Below are positions 1 through 8,046 of a stretch of DNA of 32,365 nt, piece by piece. The translations under genes were made by a program, and so were the position numbers. The notes under the pieces are model-generated. The model was given only the letters and a program-made list of their open reading frames with translations. It searched no databases and was not told the DNA's origin. The DNA lies in the NCBI GenBank assembly GCA_031370485.1, contig JANMQK010000163.1, positions 1-32,365 on the forward strand, in the 5' to 3' direction. How positions within the stretch are numbered: position 1 is the stretch's first letter; each line of letters begins with the position of its first letter. Source of the stretch: JANMQK01 sp031370485. Lineage in GTDB: Bacteria; Acidobacteriota; Polarisedimenticolia; Gp22-AA2.

Positions 1-2
1 TT

Positions 3-380
3 TTTGATGTCGGGGTGCGCAACGCCGCGGCGGAACTGCCCTTGGAGGCCTCGGCGGTGCGGGCGAATCCGGGACCTCTCTTCGAACAGTGGGTGGGCAT
101 CGAGATCTGGAAACGTCTGCAGTACCTGGGCAGCGGCAAGCTCCAATACCTGCGCACCAAGGCGGGGGCGGAGGTTGATTTCATCATCGCCCGTGGCGGG
201 CAACTCACGCCAATCGAAGTCAAGTGGACCGATCGCCCCACGCTCGCCGACGCCCGGCATGTGCTGACGTTTCTGGCCGAGCACCCCCGACGCGCCCGAC
301 AGGGCTACGTCGTGTGCCGCTGCCCCGTCCCGCTGGCGCTCACCCCCCACGTGCGCGCCCTGCCGTGGACCTGTCTCTAA
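3..380 (+). CDS. C-terminal part of a DUF4143-type AAA ATPase (5' truncated by window edge)
   Basis: The reading frame is already open at the first bases, so the gene begins outside the window; about 125 residues remain. The fragment starts FDVGVRNAAAELPLE and continues with LFEQWVG and AEVDFIIARGGQLTPIEVKW. This is the pattern of the DUF4143 domain at the C-terminus of bacterial and archaeal P-loop ATPases, where a PD-(D/E)XK-like core contributes the D-F-I and E-V-K residues. The ATPase part with Walker motifs is not visible here. Members are common, often called predicted AAA+ superfamily ATPases, and their cellular role is poorly defined. The gene converges on ftsX with about 50 bp between the stops. 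The family call is fairly secure; function is unknown. Confidence 0.82.
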   Translation, partial: FDVGVRNAAAELPLEASAVRANPGPLFEQWVGIEIWKRLQYLGSGKLQYLRTKAGAEVDFIIARGGQLTPIEVKWTDRPTLADARHVLTFLAEHPRRARQGYVVCRCPVPLALTPHVRALPWTCL

Positions 381-431
381 GCGCAAGACGTCCGCACGCC
401 TGGAGGACCGCGGCCGGTGACACGACCCCGA

Positions 432-1337
432 TCAGAATGACGCGGCGCGGCGCAGGGACAGCGCGGCGGCGATCAGCCCCAGAACGAGCCCGCCGCCGAG
501 GATCAGGAGAAGCGCCTCCCGCGGCAGGAACTGCCCCACGACGAGCGTCAGGAAGGGGTTCTCGCGGAAAGCCTCCGAGCGCTCGATCAGGCGGTGGGTG
601 AGCGCCAGGGCGCCGATCGCGAGCGCCCCCCCCGCCACCCCCTGGGCCGAGGCGCCCAAAAGAAACGGGCCGCGGATGAACGCCGCCGTGGCCCCCACGA
701 GCTTCATGATCTCGATTTCCTCCCGGCGGGCCAGGACGGTCAGCCTCACGACGGCGCCCACAGTCACCATGACCGCCGCTAGAAGAAGCACGCCGATCCC
801 TGCGCCGCCGCGGCGCACCAGCGTCACGACCGCCGCCAGCCTCTCGAGCCAAGCGAGGTCGTAGCGGACCTCCGCCACCCCCGGCTGTCCGCGGTAGGTG
901 CGGCCCAGGGCCTCGACCGAGGCCTTGTCCCGGTGCCCCCGGTTCAGCGTGATCTCGAAGGAGGGGGGGAAACCGCCGCCGCCGATCTGCGCCGGGAGGT
1001 CCTTCAGCGCGGGAAAGGTCGCCTGGAACCGCTTGAGCGCCTCGCCCCGCGACACGAAACGGGCCGACGCGACGGCCGGGTCTTTCGCGAGAAGCGCCCG
1101 CAGGGCGTCGGCCTCCGCCGTCCCCGCGGAGTCCACAAGGTAGATCTGCGCCTGCGCGTCGCGGCCGAGCGCGTCCATGAACCGGTCGAGGTTGAAGGCC
1201 AGCAGGAGGAACAGCCCGAGGATGTAAAGCGACACGCCGATCGAGGCCGCGGAGAGCAGGCTGAGGCCCGGGTTGCGCCACAGGCCGTCCCTCGCCTCGC
1301 GCATCGAGTGGAGCAGGGCGCGCAGCAGCCGGCGCAT
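432..1337 (-). CDS. ftsX: Cell division ABC transporter permease FtsX
   Basis: This 301-residue membrane protein pairs with FtsE. In other bacteria FtsEX links cytokinesis to activation of periplasmic peptidoglycan hydrolases. The N-terminus is cytoplasmic and basic, followed by a first membrane segment at about residues 24-46. Next is a periplasmic domain of about 120 residues (AQIYLVDSAGTAEADAL onward). The C-terminal half holds three more hydrophobic segments, with the cytoplasmic motif REEIEIMKLVGAT typical of FtsX. The ATG lies 3 nt after the ftsE stop, so the two are expected to be translated together. It is the last gene of the gatB-ftsE-ftsX unit. No adjacent peptidase such as EnvC or a NlpC/P60 enzyme is visible, so the hydrolase it controls is unknown. 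Confidence 0.95.
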   Translation of the reverse strand: MRRLLRALLHSMREARDGLWRNPGLSLLSAASIGVSLYILGLFLLLAFNLDRFMDALGRDAQAQIYLVDSAGTAEADALRALLAKDPAVASARFVSRGEALKRFQATFPALKDLPAQIGGGGFPPSFEITLNRGHRDKASVEALGRTYRGQPGVAEVRYDLAWLERLAAVVTLVRRGGAGIGVLLLAAVMVTVGAVVRLTVLARREEIEIMKLVGATAAFIRGPFLLGASAQGVAGGALAIGALALTHRLIERSEAFRENPFLTLVVGQFLPREALLLILGGGLVLGLIAAALSLRRAASF

Positions 1338-1340
1338 CGC

Positions 1341-2006
1341 TCAGGCCGCCCCGGGAGCGACCAGCCGCCCGTGGTCGAGACCGATGACCCGCTTCCCCAT
1401 CCGGCGGATCATCTCGCGGTCGTGCGTGGCGATGAGGATCGTCGTGCCATGTGAGTTGATCTCCTTGAACAGCTGCATGATCTCGCGCGACAGCTCGGGG
1501 TCGAGGTTGCCGGTCGGCTCGTCGGCCAGAAGGATCAGCGGCCTGTTCACCAGCGCCCGGGCGATCGCGACGCGCTGCTGCTCGCCGCCCGAGATCTGCT
1601 CGGGATAGTTGTGCAGCCTGTGGTTCAGGGCCAGCATCTCGAGCACGCGATAGGTCCTCTGTCTCTGCTCTTTCGGCGGCAGGCCGATCACCTGGGTGGA
1701 GTACAGGACGTTCTCGAAGACGGTCTTGCGCGGCAACAACTTGAAGTCCTGGAAGACAACCCCGATCTGCCTGCGCAGGTGCGGGATCCGCCGCGCCGGA
1801 AGGGTCGCCACGTTCTCGTTGTTGACCATCACCTGGCCCGACGAGGGAACCTCGTAGCGGAACAGCAGCCTCAGGAGCGTTGTCTTCCCCGCCCCGCTCG
1901 GCCCCGTCAGGAAGATGAACTCCCCTTTCTCGACGGCGAGGCTGACGTCCGAGAGCGCCGGCGCCCCCGGCCCGTACCTGCGCGTGACGTGGAAGAGCTG
2001 GATCAA
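1341..2006 (-). CDS. ftsE: Cell division ATP-binding protein FtsE
   Basis: This 221-residue ABC ATPase is the cytoplasmic partner of FtsX. Walker A is GPSGAGKT at residues 35-42. The ABC signature is ISGGEQQRVAIARAL, Walker B is LILLADEPTGNLD, and the switch histidine lies in ATHD. The protein starts MIQLFHVTRRYGPG, which aligns with the start of known FtsE proteins only if translation begins at the TTG at 2004-2006. That codon overlaps the gatB stop (TTGA), so translational coupling to gatB is likely. The length matches the family (about 220). Confidence 0.95.
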   Translation of the reverse strand: MIQLFHVTRRYGPGAPALSDVSLAVEKGEFIFLTGPSGAGKTTLLRLLFRYEVPSSGQVMVNNENVATLPARRIPHLRRQIGVVFQDFKLLPRKTVFENVLYSTQVIGLPPKEQRQRTYRVLEMLALNHRLHNYPEQISGGEQQRVAIARALVNRPLILLADEPTGNLDPELSREIMQLFKEINSHGTTILIATHDREMIRRMGKRVIGLDHGRLVAPGAA

Positions 2007-3445
2007 GGCTGGTCCAGGCGTTCCTTGAGAAGCCGGTTGACGAGCTCGGGGTTGGCCCGGCCTCCCATGGTCTTGATCGTCTGGCCGACGAAGTAGCCCA
2101 GAAGCGCGGTCTTGCCGGCGCGATACTTGGCGACCTGGCCGGGGCTCGCGACGATGACCCGCTCGATTGCCCCGCGGATGGCATCCTCGTCGCTGACCTG
2201 GGCAAGGCCCTGCTCACGCACCAGCTCGGCTGGGTCCTTCCCCGTGTCGTAGATCGCCTCGAACAGCTCCTTGGCCATCTTTCCCGAGATCGTTCCGCCG
2301 TCGACCAGCCGGATGAGGCCGGCCAGCCTGCCGGGCGCGAGGGGCACCGCCTCGATGCCGACCTTGGTCTCGTTGACCTTGCGGAGCACCTCGGTCATCA
2401 CCCAGTTGGCCGCCGCCTTGGCATTGCCGGCGGCCCTGGCCACCGCCTCGAAGTAGTCGGCCAGCGCGCGGTCGCCGGCGAGGAGCAGCGCATCTTGGTC
2501 GGGCAGCCCGTGTTCCGCCACGAAGCGCGCCCTCCGCGCCGCGGGCAGCTCCGGCATGCCGCGCCGCACTGTCGCGATCCACGCCTCGTCCACCTCGAGC
2601 GGCAGGAGGTCCGGCTCGGGGAAGTAGCGGTAGTCGTGCGCCTCCTCCTTCGAGCGCATCGGGTGGGTGCGGTCCTCCTTCGGGTCGTAGAGCCGTGTCT
2701 CCTGCGTCACGGTGTCCCCCGAGCGCAGCGCCTCGGTCTGCCGCCTGATTTCGTACTCGAGCGCTTTCTGCACGAAGCGGAATGAGTTGAGGTTCTTCAG
2801 CTCGGCCTTGGTCCCGAGCGCCTCCGTCCCCTTCGGCCGCAGCGACACGTTGGCGTCGCAGCGCAGGGAGCCTTCCTCCATGTTGCCGTCGGTGACGCCG
2901 ATGGCGACCAGAAGCGTCCTCAGCGCGGCATAGTAGGCGTGCGCTTCCTCAGGCGTGCGGAGATCCGGCTCGCTGACGATCTCGATGAGCGGGACCGAAG
3001 AGCGGTTGTAGTCCACGTAGGACTTCCGGTCGGAGTCGGGGAAGCCCTCGTGCAAAAGCTTCCCGGCGTCCTCCTCCATATGGACGCGGGTGATGCCGAT
3101 GCGGCGCGTCCCTCCGCCGGCGTCGATGTCGAGGTGCCCCGCGACCGCCAGCGGCTGGTCGTACATTGAGATCTGGTACCCCTTGGGAAGGTCGGGATAG
3201 AAATAGTTCTTCCGGGCAAAGATCGATTTCGGGCGGATGGCGCAGTCAAGCGCCAGCGAGGCCCTGAGCGCGAACTCGACGGCGCGCCGGTTCAGCACCG
3301 GGAGAACACCCGGCATCCCGAGACAGATCGGGCAGACTCCGGTGTTGGGCGGGGCGCCGAACTTCGCCGGGCAGGCGCAGAAGATCTTCGTGTCGGTCAG
3401 GAGCTGGCAGTGGACCTCGAGGCCGATGACCGCTTCGTATTCCAT
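2003..3445 (-). CDS. gatB: Aspartyl/glutamyl-tRNA amidotransferase subunit B (GatB)
   Basis: This 480-residue GatB is the subunit of the GatCAB complex that activates and amidates Glu-tRNA(Gln) and/or Asp-tRNA(Asn). The N-terminus EYEAVIGLEVHCQL is diagnostic. Four cysteines, C23 and C25 (FCACP) and C38 and C41 (CPICLG), form the expected zinc site. FYPDLPKGYQISMYDQPLA and the C-terminal GatB/YqeY helical domain (from about residue 330, ending NPELVNRLLKERL) are intact, and the length is normal. gatA and gatC are not next to it, which is unusual compared with the common gatCAB order; here gatB heads an operon with ftsEX instead. The ATG at 3443-3445 sits about 45 nt downstream of a consensus TATAAT. 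Confidence 0.97.
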   Translation of the reverse strand: MEYEAVIGLEVHCQLLTDTKIFCACPAKFGAPPNTGVCPICLGMPGVLPVLNRRAVEFALRASLALDCAIRPKSIFARKNYFYPDLPKGYQISMYDQPLAVAGHLDIDAGGGTRRIGITRVHMEEDAGKLLHEGFPDSDRKSYVDYNRSSVPLIEIVSEPDLRTPEEAHAYYAALRTLLVAIGVTDGNMEEGSLRCDANVSLRPKGTEALGTKAELKNLNSFRFVQKALEYEIRRQTEALRSGDTVTQETRLYDPKEDRTHPMRSKEEAHDYRYFPEPDLLPLEVDEAWIATVRRGMPELPAARRARFVAEHGLPDQDALLLAGDRALADYFEAVARAAGNAKAAANWVMTEVLRKVNETKVGIEAVPLAPGRLAGLIRLVDGGTISGKMAKELFEAIYDTGKDPAELVREQGLAQVSDEDAIRGAIERVIVASPGQVAKYRAGKTALLGYFVGQTIKTMGGRANPELVNRLLKERLDQP

Positions 3446-3494
3446 CCCCGCCCCAGCACCGCGTGCATCCCACGATCGGGCGCTCCGGGCGCGG

Positions 3495-3503
3495 ATTATA
3501 GCA
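3495..3503 (-). promoter_or_regulatory. Extended -10 promoter of gatB-ftsEX
   Basis: On the minus strand this reads TGCTATAAT, a perfect sigma-70 -10 hexamer with the extended TG. No convincing -35 is present, as expected for an extended -10 promoter. Initiation about 7 nt downstream would leave a leader of roughly 40 nt before the gatB ATG. The element lies 9 bp from the oppositely facing gpsA -10, so the two promoters overlap. Confidence 0.7.
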
Positions 3504-3512
3504 TCCCCCCTG

Positions 3513-3521
3513 TGCTAGAGT
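3513..3521 (+). promoter_or_regulatory. Extended -10 promoter of gpsA
   Basis: The sequence TGCTAGAGT matches an extended -10 (TGnTAnnnT), with no recognisable -35. It lies about 40 nt before the preferred gpsA start and faces away from the gatB promoter. Confidence 0.55.
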
Positions 3522-3560
3522 ACGCGCGCCGCCGTGCGCCGCGGGCGGACTGGAGGAGAC

Positions 3561-4625
3561 GTGGCAACCGTCCGGATCGCGATACTCGGCGCCGGCAACC
3601 TCGGCACCACCCTGGGAATCGTCCTCGCCGGAGGCGTGCCCGGCATCCGGGCCGGACGGGCGCGGGACGTCGTGCTCTGGACCGTCGAGACGGACATCGC
3701 GCAGGAGATCCGCGAGCGCCGCTCGAATTCCAAGTACCTTCCCGGGGCGCCCCTGCCGCGCGCCCTCGCCGTGACGACCGAAATGGGCGAGGCGCTGTCC
3801 AGGGCCGACGTCGTCCTGTTCGCGCTGCCGTCGAAGGTCGTGCGCCCCGTGGCCCGCCAGGTGGGCGCGCTGTTCGGCGGCTCCGCGGAGGCGGGGGCGC
3901 GTCCCGGCGCGCCGGACGGCGGGGGAGTTTTCTCTCCGCCCGTCTTCATCAGCGCGTCGAAGGGGCTCGAAGAGGAAACCTTCCTCAGGATGTCGCAGGT
4001 CGTCGCCTCCGAGCTCCCGGAGAGACTGAGGCCGCGCGTGCTCGCGATGTCCGGTCCCTCGATCGCCCACGAGCTGTCCCGGGGGATGCCGACGGCGGTG
4101 ACGCTCGCCTGCCACGACACCGCCCTGGCGCGTGACGTGCGGCGCGAGCTGCGCACGCCCGTCTTGAGGTTCCAGGTCAGCCGCGACGTGCCGGGGGTCG
4201 AGCTGGGGGGTGTCCTGAAAAACGCCTACGCGCTCGCGCTGGGGCTCTGCGACGGCCTCGGGCTCGGGCTCAACACCAAGGCGGCGGTCCTGACGAAAGC
4301 CCTTCCCGAGCTGGCCCGTCTGGGGGTCGCCCTGGGAGGCCGGCGTGCGACCTTCTACGGGCTGCCCGGCCTTGGCGACCTCATCGGCACCGGGCTCAGC
4401 ACCTTCAGCCGCAACCGCAAGCTGGGGGAAGAGCTGGCCCGCCGCCGGCCGAAGGACGAGGCGCTGGCCTCGATCCCGGGGGTCGTCGAAGGCGCCGCCG
4501 CGGCCACGCTCGCCCGCCGTCTCGCGGCGAGCCGCGGGCTGAAGCTGCCTCTCCTCGAGACCATCGCCTCCGTCCTCGAGGACGACGCCGACCCGCTTAA
4601 GGCCATCCTCCGCATCGTCGGCTGA
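3561..4625 (+). CDS. gpsA: NAD(P)-dependent glycerol-3-phosphate dehydrogenase
   Basis: GpsA reduces dihydroxyacetone phosphate to sn-glycerol 3-phosphate for membrane lipid synthesis in the cytoplasm. The preferred start is GTG at 3561, because GGAGG lies 4 nt upstream and the Rossmann motif GAGNLGTTLG then falls at residues 10-19. A GTG at 3534 is in frame but has a poor ribosome site. Family motifs seen are NSKYLPG, SASKGLEEET, MSGPSIAHE, the substrate-binding helix with catalytic lysine K220 (GGVLKNAYALALG) and GLPGLGDLIGT. The protein is about 354 residues, slightly longer than usual. The extra length is a Gly/Ala/Pro-rich loop at about residues 110-130 before the SASKGLE motif. Confidence 0.95.
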   Translation: MATVRIAILGAGNLGTTLGIVLAGGVPGIRAGRARDVVLWTVETDIAQEIRERRSNSKYLPGAPLPRALAVTTEMGEALSRADVVLFALPSKVVRPVARQVGALFGGSAEAGARPGAPDGGGVFSPPVFISASKGLEEETFLRMSQVVASELPERLRPRVLAMSGPSIAHELSRGMPTAVTLACHDTALARDVRRELRTPVLRFQVSRDVPGVELGGVLKNAYALALGLCDGLGLGLNTKAAVLTKALPELARLGVALGGRRATFYGLPGLGDLIGTGLSTFSRNRKLGEELARRRPKDEALASIPGVVEGAAAATLARRLAASRGLKLPLLETIASVLEDDADPLKAILRIVG

Positions 4626-4664
4626 CGCAGCACGCCCCATCCATCCGCCTGCTGCGACGCCCGG

Positions 4665-4673
4665 TGATAGAAT
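4665..4673 (+). promoter_or_regulatory. Extended -10 promoter of the M1 peptidase gene
   Basis: TGATAGAAT is an extended -10 in the 75-bp gap after gpsA. The ATG at 4701 is about 27 nt downstream, and a strong GAGGAGG ribosome site is centred near 4693. No -35 is visible. Confidence 0.6.
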
Positions 4674-4700
4674 CTTTCCACGTTCCCTGAGGAGGTCGCA

Positions 4701-7166
4701 ATGAATTTCCCGCCCGCTCGGCCCCGCCGCCGGATGGCGCCGTTGTCCGTGGGCCTGGCCCTCGCGCTTCTTGCCCTCGCCGTCCTGCCGGTGTTGTCCC
4801 AGGAAACGCCTCCGGCCCCGCCGTCCGGCGAGCCGCCCGCGGTCACGTCCAGGGAGCGCGAGTCGGTGTTCGCTGTTTTCTACGCGACCGGGCTCGACAC
4901 CACGGCCGCCTTCAGGGTCTCCAACCTTCCGATCAGGAAGGACAACATGACGCTCCTTTTGAAATCGGGAATCGTGTTCCTGATGAAGCCCATCGACGGC
5001 GAGGTGACCGGCGCCGCCTTCATCGGCGATGGCGTGGCCACGACCGCCCCGCCAAACGCGATGCTGCGTTACATGCTCAACAAGTACTCGGGCGCCGAGA
5101 CCCTCAACGAGCCATTCACGGAGGCGGTCTTCCGCTTCAGCGACGGCACCGACAAGGCCATCCGCGCGGCGGCGAAGCCGGACGCCGGAGCCGCGGATCA
5201 GGCGGCGAGGGCGGAGTCGATCTGGAAGGATCGCAACGCCTGGTTCGACGGCACGCGCGCGCTCCACCTGGAGATGCAGTTCCTCGAGACCCGGATCTCG
5301 AAACTGACGGGGCAGGACTTCTTCGTCGCCGATTTCCACACGCCGAAGCACGACTGGCTCACCTACACGTTCAACCCTCAGGAGATTCACGAGAACGTGC
5401 TGTTCGCCGCTGAGTCCATCGGAGCTTCCGGGAGGCGCAACGAGGTGCCATGGATCCACTGGCACCGCCAGGCCGACTACAGCCCCAACGGACACTACAT
5501 CCTCAACCCCGACCGGGACGGGGCCAGGAACCTCCACATCAAGAGCTCGGAGATGACTCTCGATCTTCCCAGCACCAAGGAGGTGGACTGGGAGGCGCGC
5601 CTCAACATCGAGCCGCTCGTGGACGGCATGCGCTGTCTCAAGTTCGATCTGCTCAACAACGGCAAGCCGGACAGCCGCTGGTACGAGGATGGCTTCTATC
5701 CCGTGCGCCTCATGAGCGTCACCGATGGCAACGGGCAGCCGCTCGAGACGATTCACAAGAAAGACGAGCTGCTGGTCTTTCTCCCCCGGCCGGTGAGGGC
5801 CGGCGAGCCCATGCAGCTGGTGATCAAGGGAAAGGCCGAGGTCATCTACCAGGTCACGGCCGAGTCGTACGGGCTGCTCCAGGGCTCCTGGTATCCGCAG
5901 TACGGGTTTCTCGGCGGACGATCGGCCTTCCACTGGACCGTCCGGGTCCAGAAGCCGTTTCTCATCACCGGATCGGGGAAGGTCGTCCGCGAGTTCGAGG
6001 ACAAGGAAAAGGGACAGAACGTTTTGGAGATCGCCTGCGACCAGCCGGTCCATTTCCCCTGGGTGATCTTCGGCCGGTTCCAGAAGGAGCAGGGGACCTA
6101 CGTCAGCGAGGAATCGAAGCGGTCCGTGCCTCTCTCCGTGCATTCCTTCCCGACCATGACCTATTCCATCACCGACAAGGAGACCCTCGATCGGATCGGC
6201 GCCACGGGACCCATCACCGTGACCCTGTCGGCCCCTTTGAAAAAGGTCGAAGGGATCATCGACGAGGGCAAGGAGATCCTCAAGCTCTACGAGAAGATCT
6301 ACGGACCCTATCCCTACGATGAGCTGCACATCGCGCAGATGGGGCCGTTCCTCGGCTTCGGCCAGGCGCCCCAGGGGTTCGTGCAGCTCACCGGCGACGC
6401 CTTCATGTCGCAGGCGCGGCTCGAGAGCGATTTCTTCCACGGCTTTCTCGCCCACGAGTTCGCACACCAGTGGTGGGCGCATCAGATCGGCTGGGCGTCT
6501 CCCGACGATGAGTGGCTGAGCGAGTCGTTCGCGGAGTATGCCTCGGGGATCTTCGTCAAGGAGTACCAGGGCGCGAAGCGATTCCAGCGGACGCTTCAGG
6601 AATGGAAGAAAAACGCCAAGGTGAGCGACAAGGAGTCGCCGATTGCCGCCGCCAACACGCTGCGGATGACGGGGGGCTTCCGGCATCGCAACTATCTTCT
6701 TTACAACAAGGGCCCGTACGTCGTTCACATGCTGCGGGTCGAGCTCGGGGACGACACCTACGTCAAGGTGATGCGCGGCATCCAGGAGTCGTACCGCAAC
6801 CGGGACCTCTCGACGGAGATGCTCCTCGCCGCGATCAACAAGATCTCCGGCGCTAACTACACCTGGTTTTTCGACCAGTGGTTCTGGAATGTCGGCATCC
6901 CGTCGTTCAGGTACTCGTGGAGGTCCGAGCGCCAGCCGGACGGCAAGTACATGATCATCGTGCACGTCTCGCAGGAGAACAAGGCCAACTTCAAGAGAGT
7001 TCTCATGCCGGTCTACATCGAGTTCAAGGGGAAGAAGGTCGCCCCGCAATACATGCGGGTCGACCAGCCCGAGGAAGATTTGAAGCTCCTCTCCCCCGAG
7101 GAGCCGAAGAACGTGACGCTGGACGAGGACAACACGCTGCTGGCCGATATCACCAGGGCGAATTGA
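4701..7166 (+). CDS. Secreted M1-family (gluzincin) metallopeptidase with altered GAMEN motif
   Basis: This 821-residue protein has a signal peptide (basic start, hydrophobic core MAPLSVGLALALLALAVLPV, cleavage near VLSQE) and so acts in the periplasm or outside the cell. The zinc site is HEFAH at residues 585-589, with the third ligand E608 exactly 18 residues after the second histidine, the HExxH-x18-E spacing of M1 enzymes. The downstream YNKGPYVVHMLR matches the M1 region with the catalytic tyrosine. The substrate-binding motif, normally GAMEN about 30 residues before HExxH, reads GFGQAPQG at 552-559. The glutamate that holds the substrate N-terminus is therefore replaced, and aminopeptidase activity should not be assumed. 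The N-terminal 430 residues form a large beta-rich region I cannot name. The downstream hydrolase overlaps its stop codon. Confidence 0.9.
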   Translation: MNFPPARPRRRMAPLSVGLALALLALAVLPVLSQETPPAPPSGEPPAVTSRERESVFAVFYATGLDTTAAFRVSNLPIRKDNMTLLLKSGIVFLMKPIDGEVTGAAFIGDGVATTAPPNAMLRYMLNKYSGAETLNEPFTEAVFRFSDGTDKAIRAAAKPDAGAADQAARAESIWKDRNAWFDGTRALHLEMQFLETRISKLTGQDFFVADFHTPKHDWLTYTFNPQEIHENVLFAAESIGASGRRNEVPWIHWHRQADYSPNGHYILNPDRDGARNLHIKSSEMTLDLPSTKEVDWEARLNIEPLVDGMRCLKFDLLNNGKPDSRWYEDGFYPVRLMSVTDGNGQPLETIHKKDELLVFLPRPVRAGEPMQLVIKGKAEVIYQVTAESYGLLQGSWYPQYGFLGGRSAFHWTVRVQKPFLITGSGKVVREFEDKEKGQNVLEIACDQPVHFPWVIFGRFQKEQGTYVSEESKRSVPLSVHSFPTMTYSITDKETLDRIGATGPITVTLSAPLKKVEGIIDEGKEILKLYEKIYGPYPYDELHIAQMGPFLGFGQAPQGFVQLTGDAFMSQARLESDFFHGFLAHEFAHQWWAHQIGWASPDDEWLSESFAEYASGIFVKEYQGAKRFQRTLQEWKKNAKVSDKESPIAAANTLRMTGGFRHRNYLLYNKGPYVVHMLRVELGDDTYVKVMRGIQESYRNRDLSTEMLLAAINKISGANYTWFFDQWFWNVGIPSFRYSWRSERQPDGKYMIIVHVSQENKANFKRVLMPVYIEFKGKKVAPQYMRVDQPEEDLKLLSPEEPKNVTLDEDNTLLADITRAN

Positions 7167-8020
7167 GGCCGGTGACGCTCGCCTACGGTTTTCGTATCGT
7201 GTTGTTCGCGGCCGGTGTGCTGGTCGCCGTCGTCCTCGGCCTCAAGGTGCTGGTCCTCATCGCCGAGCCGCGGCTGACCTTCCTGCCGGTCGCCTCGCTG
7301 GCGGCCACGCCCGAGAGCTACGGCCTGCCCTTCGAGGACCTGCACCCTGTCACCGCCGACGGGCTGAAACTGCGCGCCTGGCTGATCCCCGCGCGCGAGG
7401 CGCCCCTGACTCTGGTCTTCTTCCACGGCAATGCCGAGAACATCGGGACCTGCCTCGAACTCGCGCGCCTGACGCGGCCCGCCGGGTTCAACCTGGTCCT
7501 CGCCGAGTACCGTGGTTATGCGGGGAGCGAGGGGTCCCCCACCGAGCGGGGCATCTACCTGGACGGTGAAGCCGTCCTTCGCGCCCTCGCCAGCAGGCCG
7601 GAGGTCGACCCCGGGCGCATCGTCCTGTGGGGGCGTTCGATCGGGGCGGCCGTCGCGGTGCACCTGGCGGCCGGCCGGGCAAAGGTCGCCGGGGTCGTTC
7701 TCGAGTCGCCGTTCACCTCGGCGCGGGAGCTCCTGCGCGAGGGAGGATCGGCGACATACCCCTTTTACCTGCTCTCTTTTTTCTCCTCCTACCGTTTCGA
7801 TCTGGCGGGCGCGATTGGCTCGCTCGCGGCGCCCCTGCTCGTGGTCCACGGGACCCGGGACGAGGTGGTCCCGTTCGCGCTCGGCCGGAAGCTCTACGCG
7901 CTGGCCCCCGGCCGGAAGGAATTCGCCGCGATCGAGGGGGGCGGGCACAACGATCTGATGGCGCTCCACCAGGACGAGCTGTGGGGGAACGTGAAGCGAT
8001 TCCTCGCGACGCTGCGCTAG
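7163..8020 (+). CDS. Membrane-anchored alpha/beta hydrolase (BEM46/YqiA-like serine hydrolase)
   Basis: A single hydrophobic segment at about residues 5-30 (IVLFAAGVLVAVVLGLKVLV) anchors the protein, and an alpha/beta hydrolase fold follows. Visible landmarks, numbered from GTG 7172, are the oxyanion region FFHGNAEN, the nucleophile elbow GRSIG with S156, the acid D230 in HGTRDEVVP, and H259 in GGGHNDL, giving a complete triad. This arrangement is typical of the bacterial BEM46-like hydrolases; the substrate cannot be predicted. The start is uncertain: TTG at 7163 overlaps the M1 stop (TTGA) and has AGGG 4 nt upstream, while GTG at 7172 has GAGG 3 nt upstream. The two differ by three residues. 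It is probably cotranscribed with the M1 peptidase gene. Confidence 0.88.
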   Translation: MRPVTLAYGFRIVLFAAGVLVAVVLGLKVLVLIAEPRLTFLPVASLAATPESYGLPFEDLHPVTADGLKLRAWLIPAREAPLTLVFFHGNAENIGTCLELARLTRPAGFNLVLAEYRGYAGSEGSPTERGIYLDGEAVLRALASRPEVDPGRIVLWGRSIGAAVAVHLAAGRAKVAGVVLESPFTSARELLREGGSATYPFYLLSFFSSYRFDLAGAIGSLAAPLLVVHGTRDEVVPFALGRKLYALAPGRKEFAAIEGGGHNDLMALHQDELWGNVKRFLATLR

Positions 8021-8046
8021 CGAACCCGCGCCAGCCGCGCGGCGTC

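Noticed and set aside
3246..7049. A 1267-codon minus-strand open frame running across gpsA and the M1 peptidase gene
   Set aside because: It is antisense to two genes with clear family motifs; long antisense frames are expected at this GC content, and the translation is Arg/Gly/Glu-rich without any domain.
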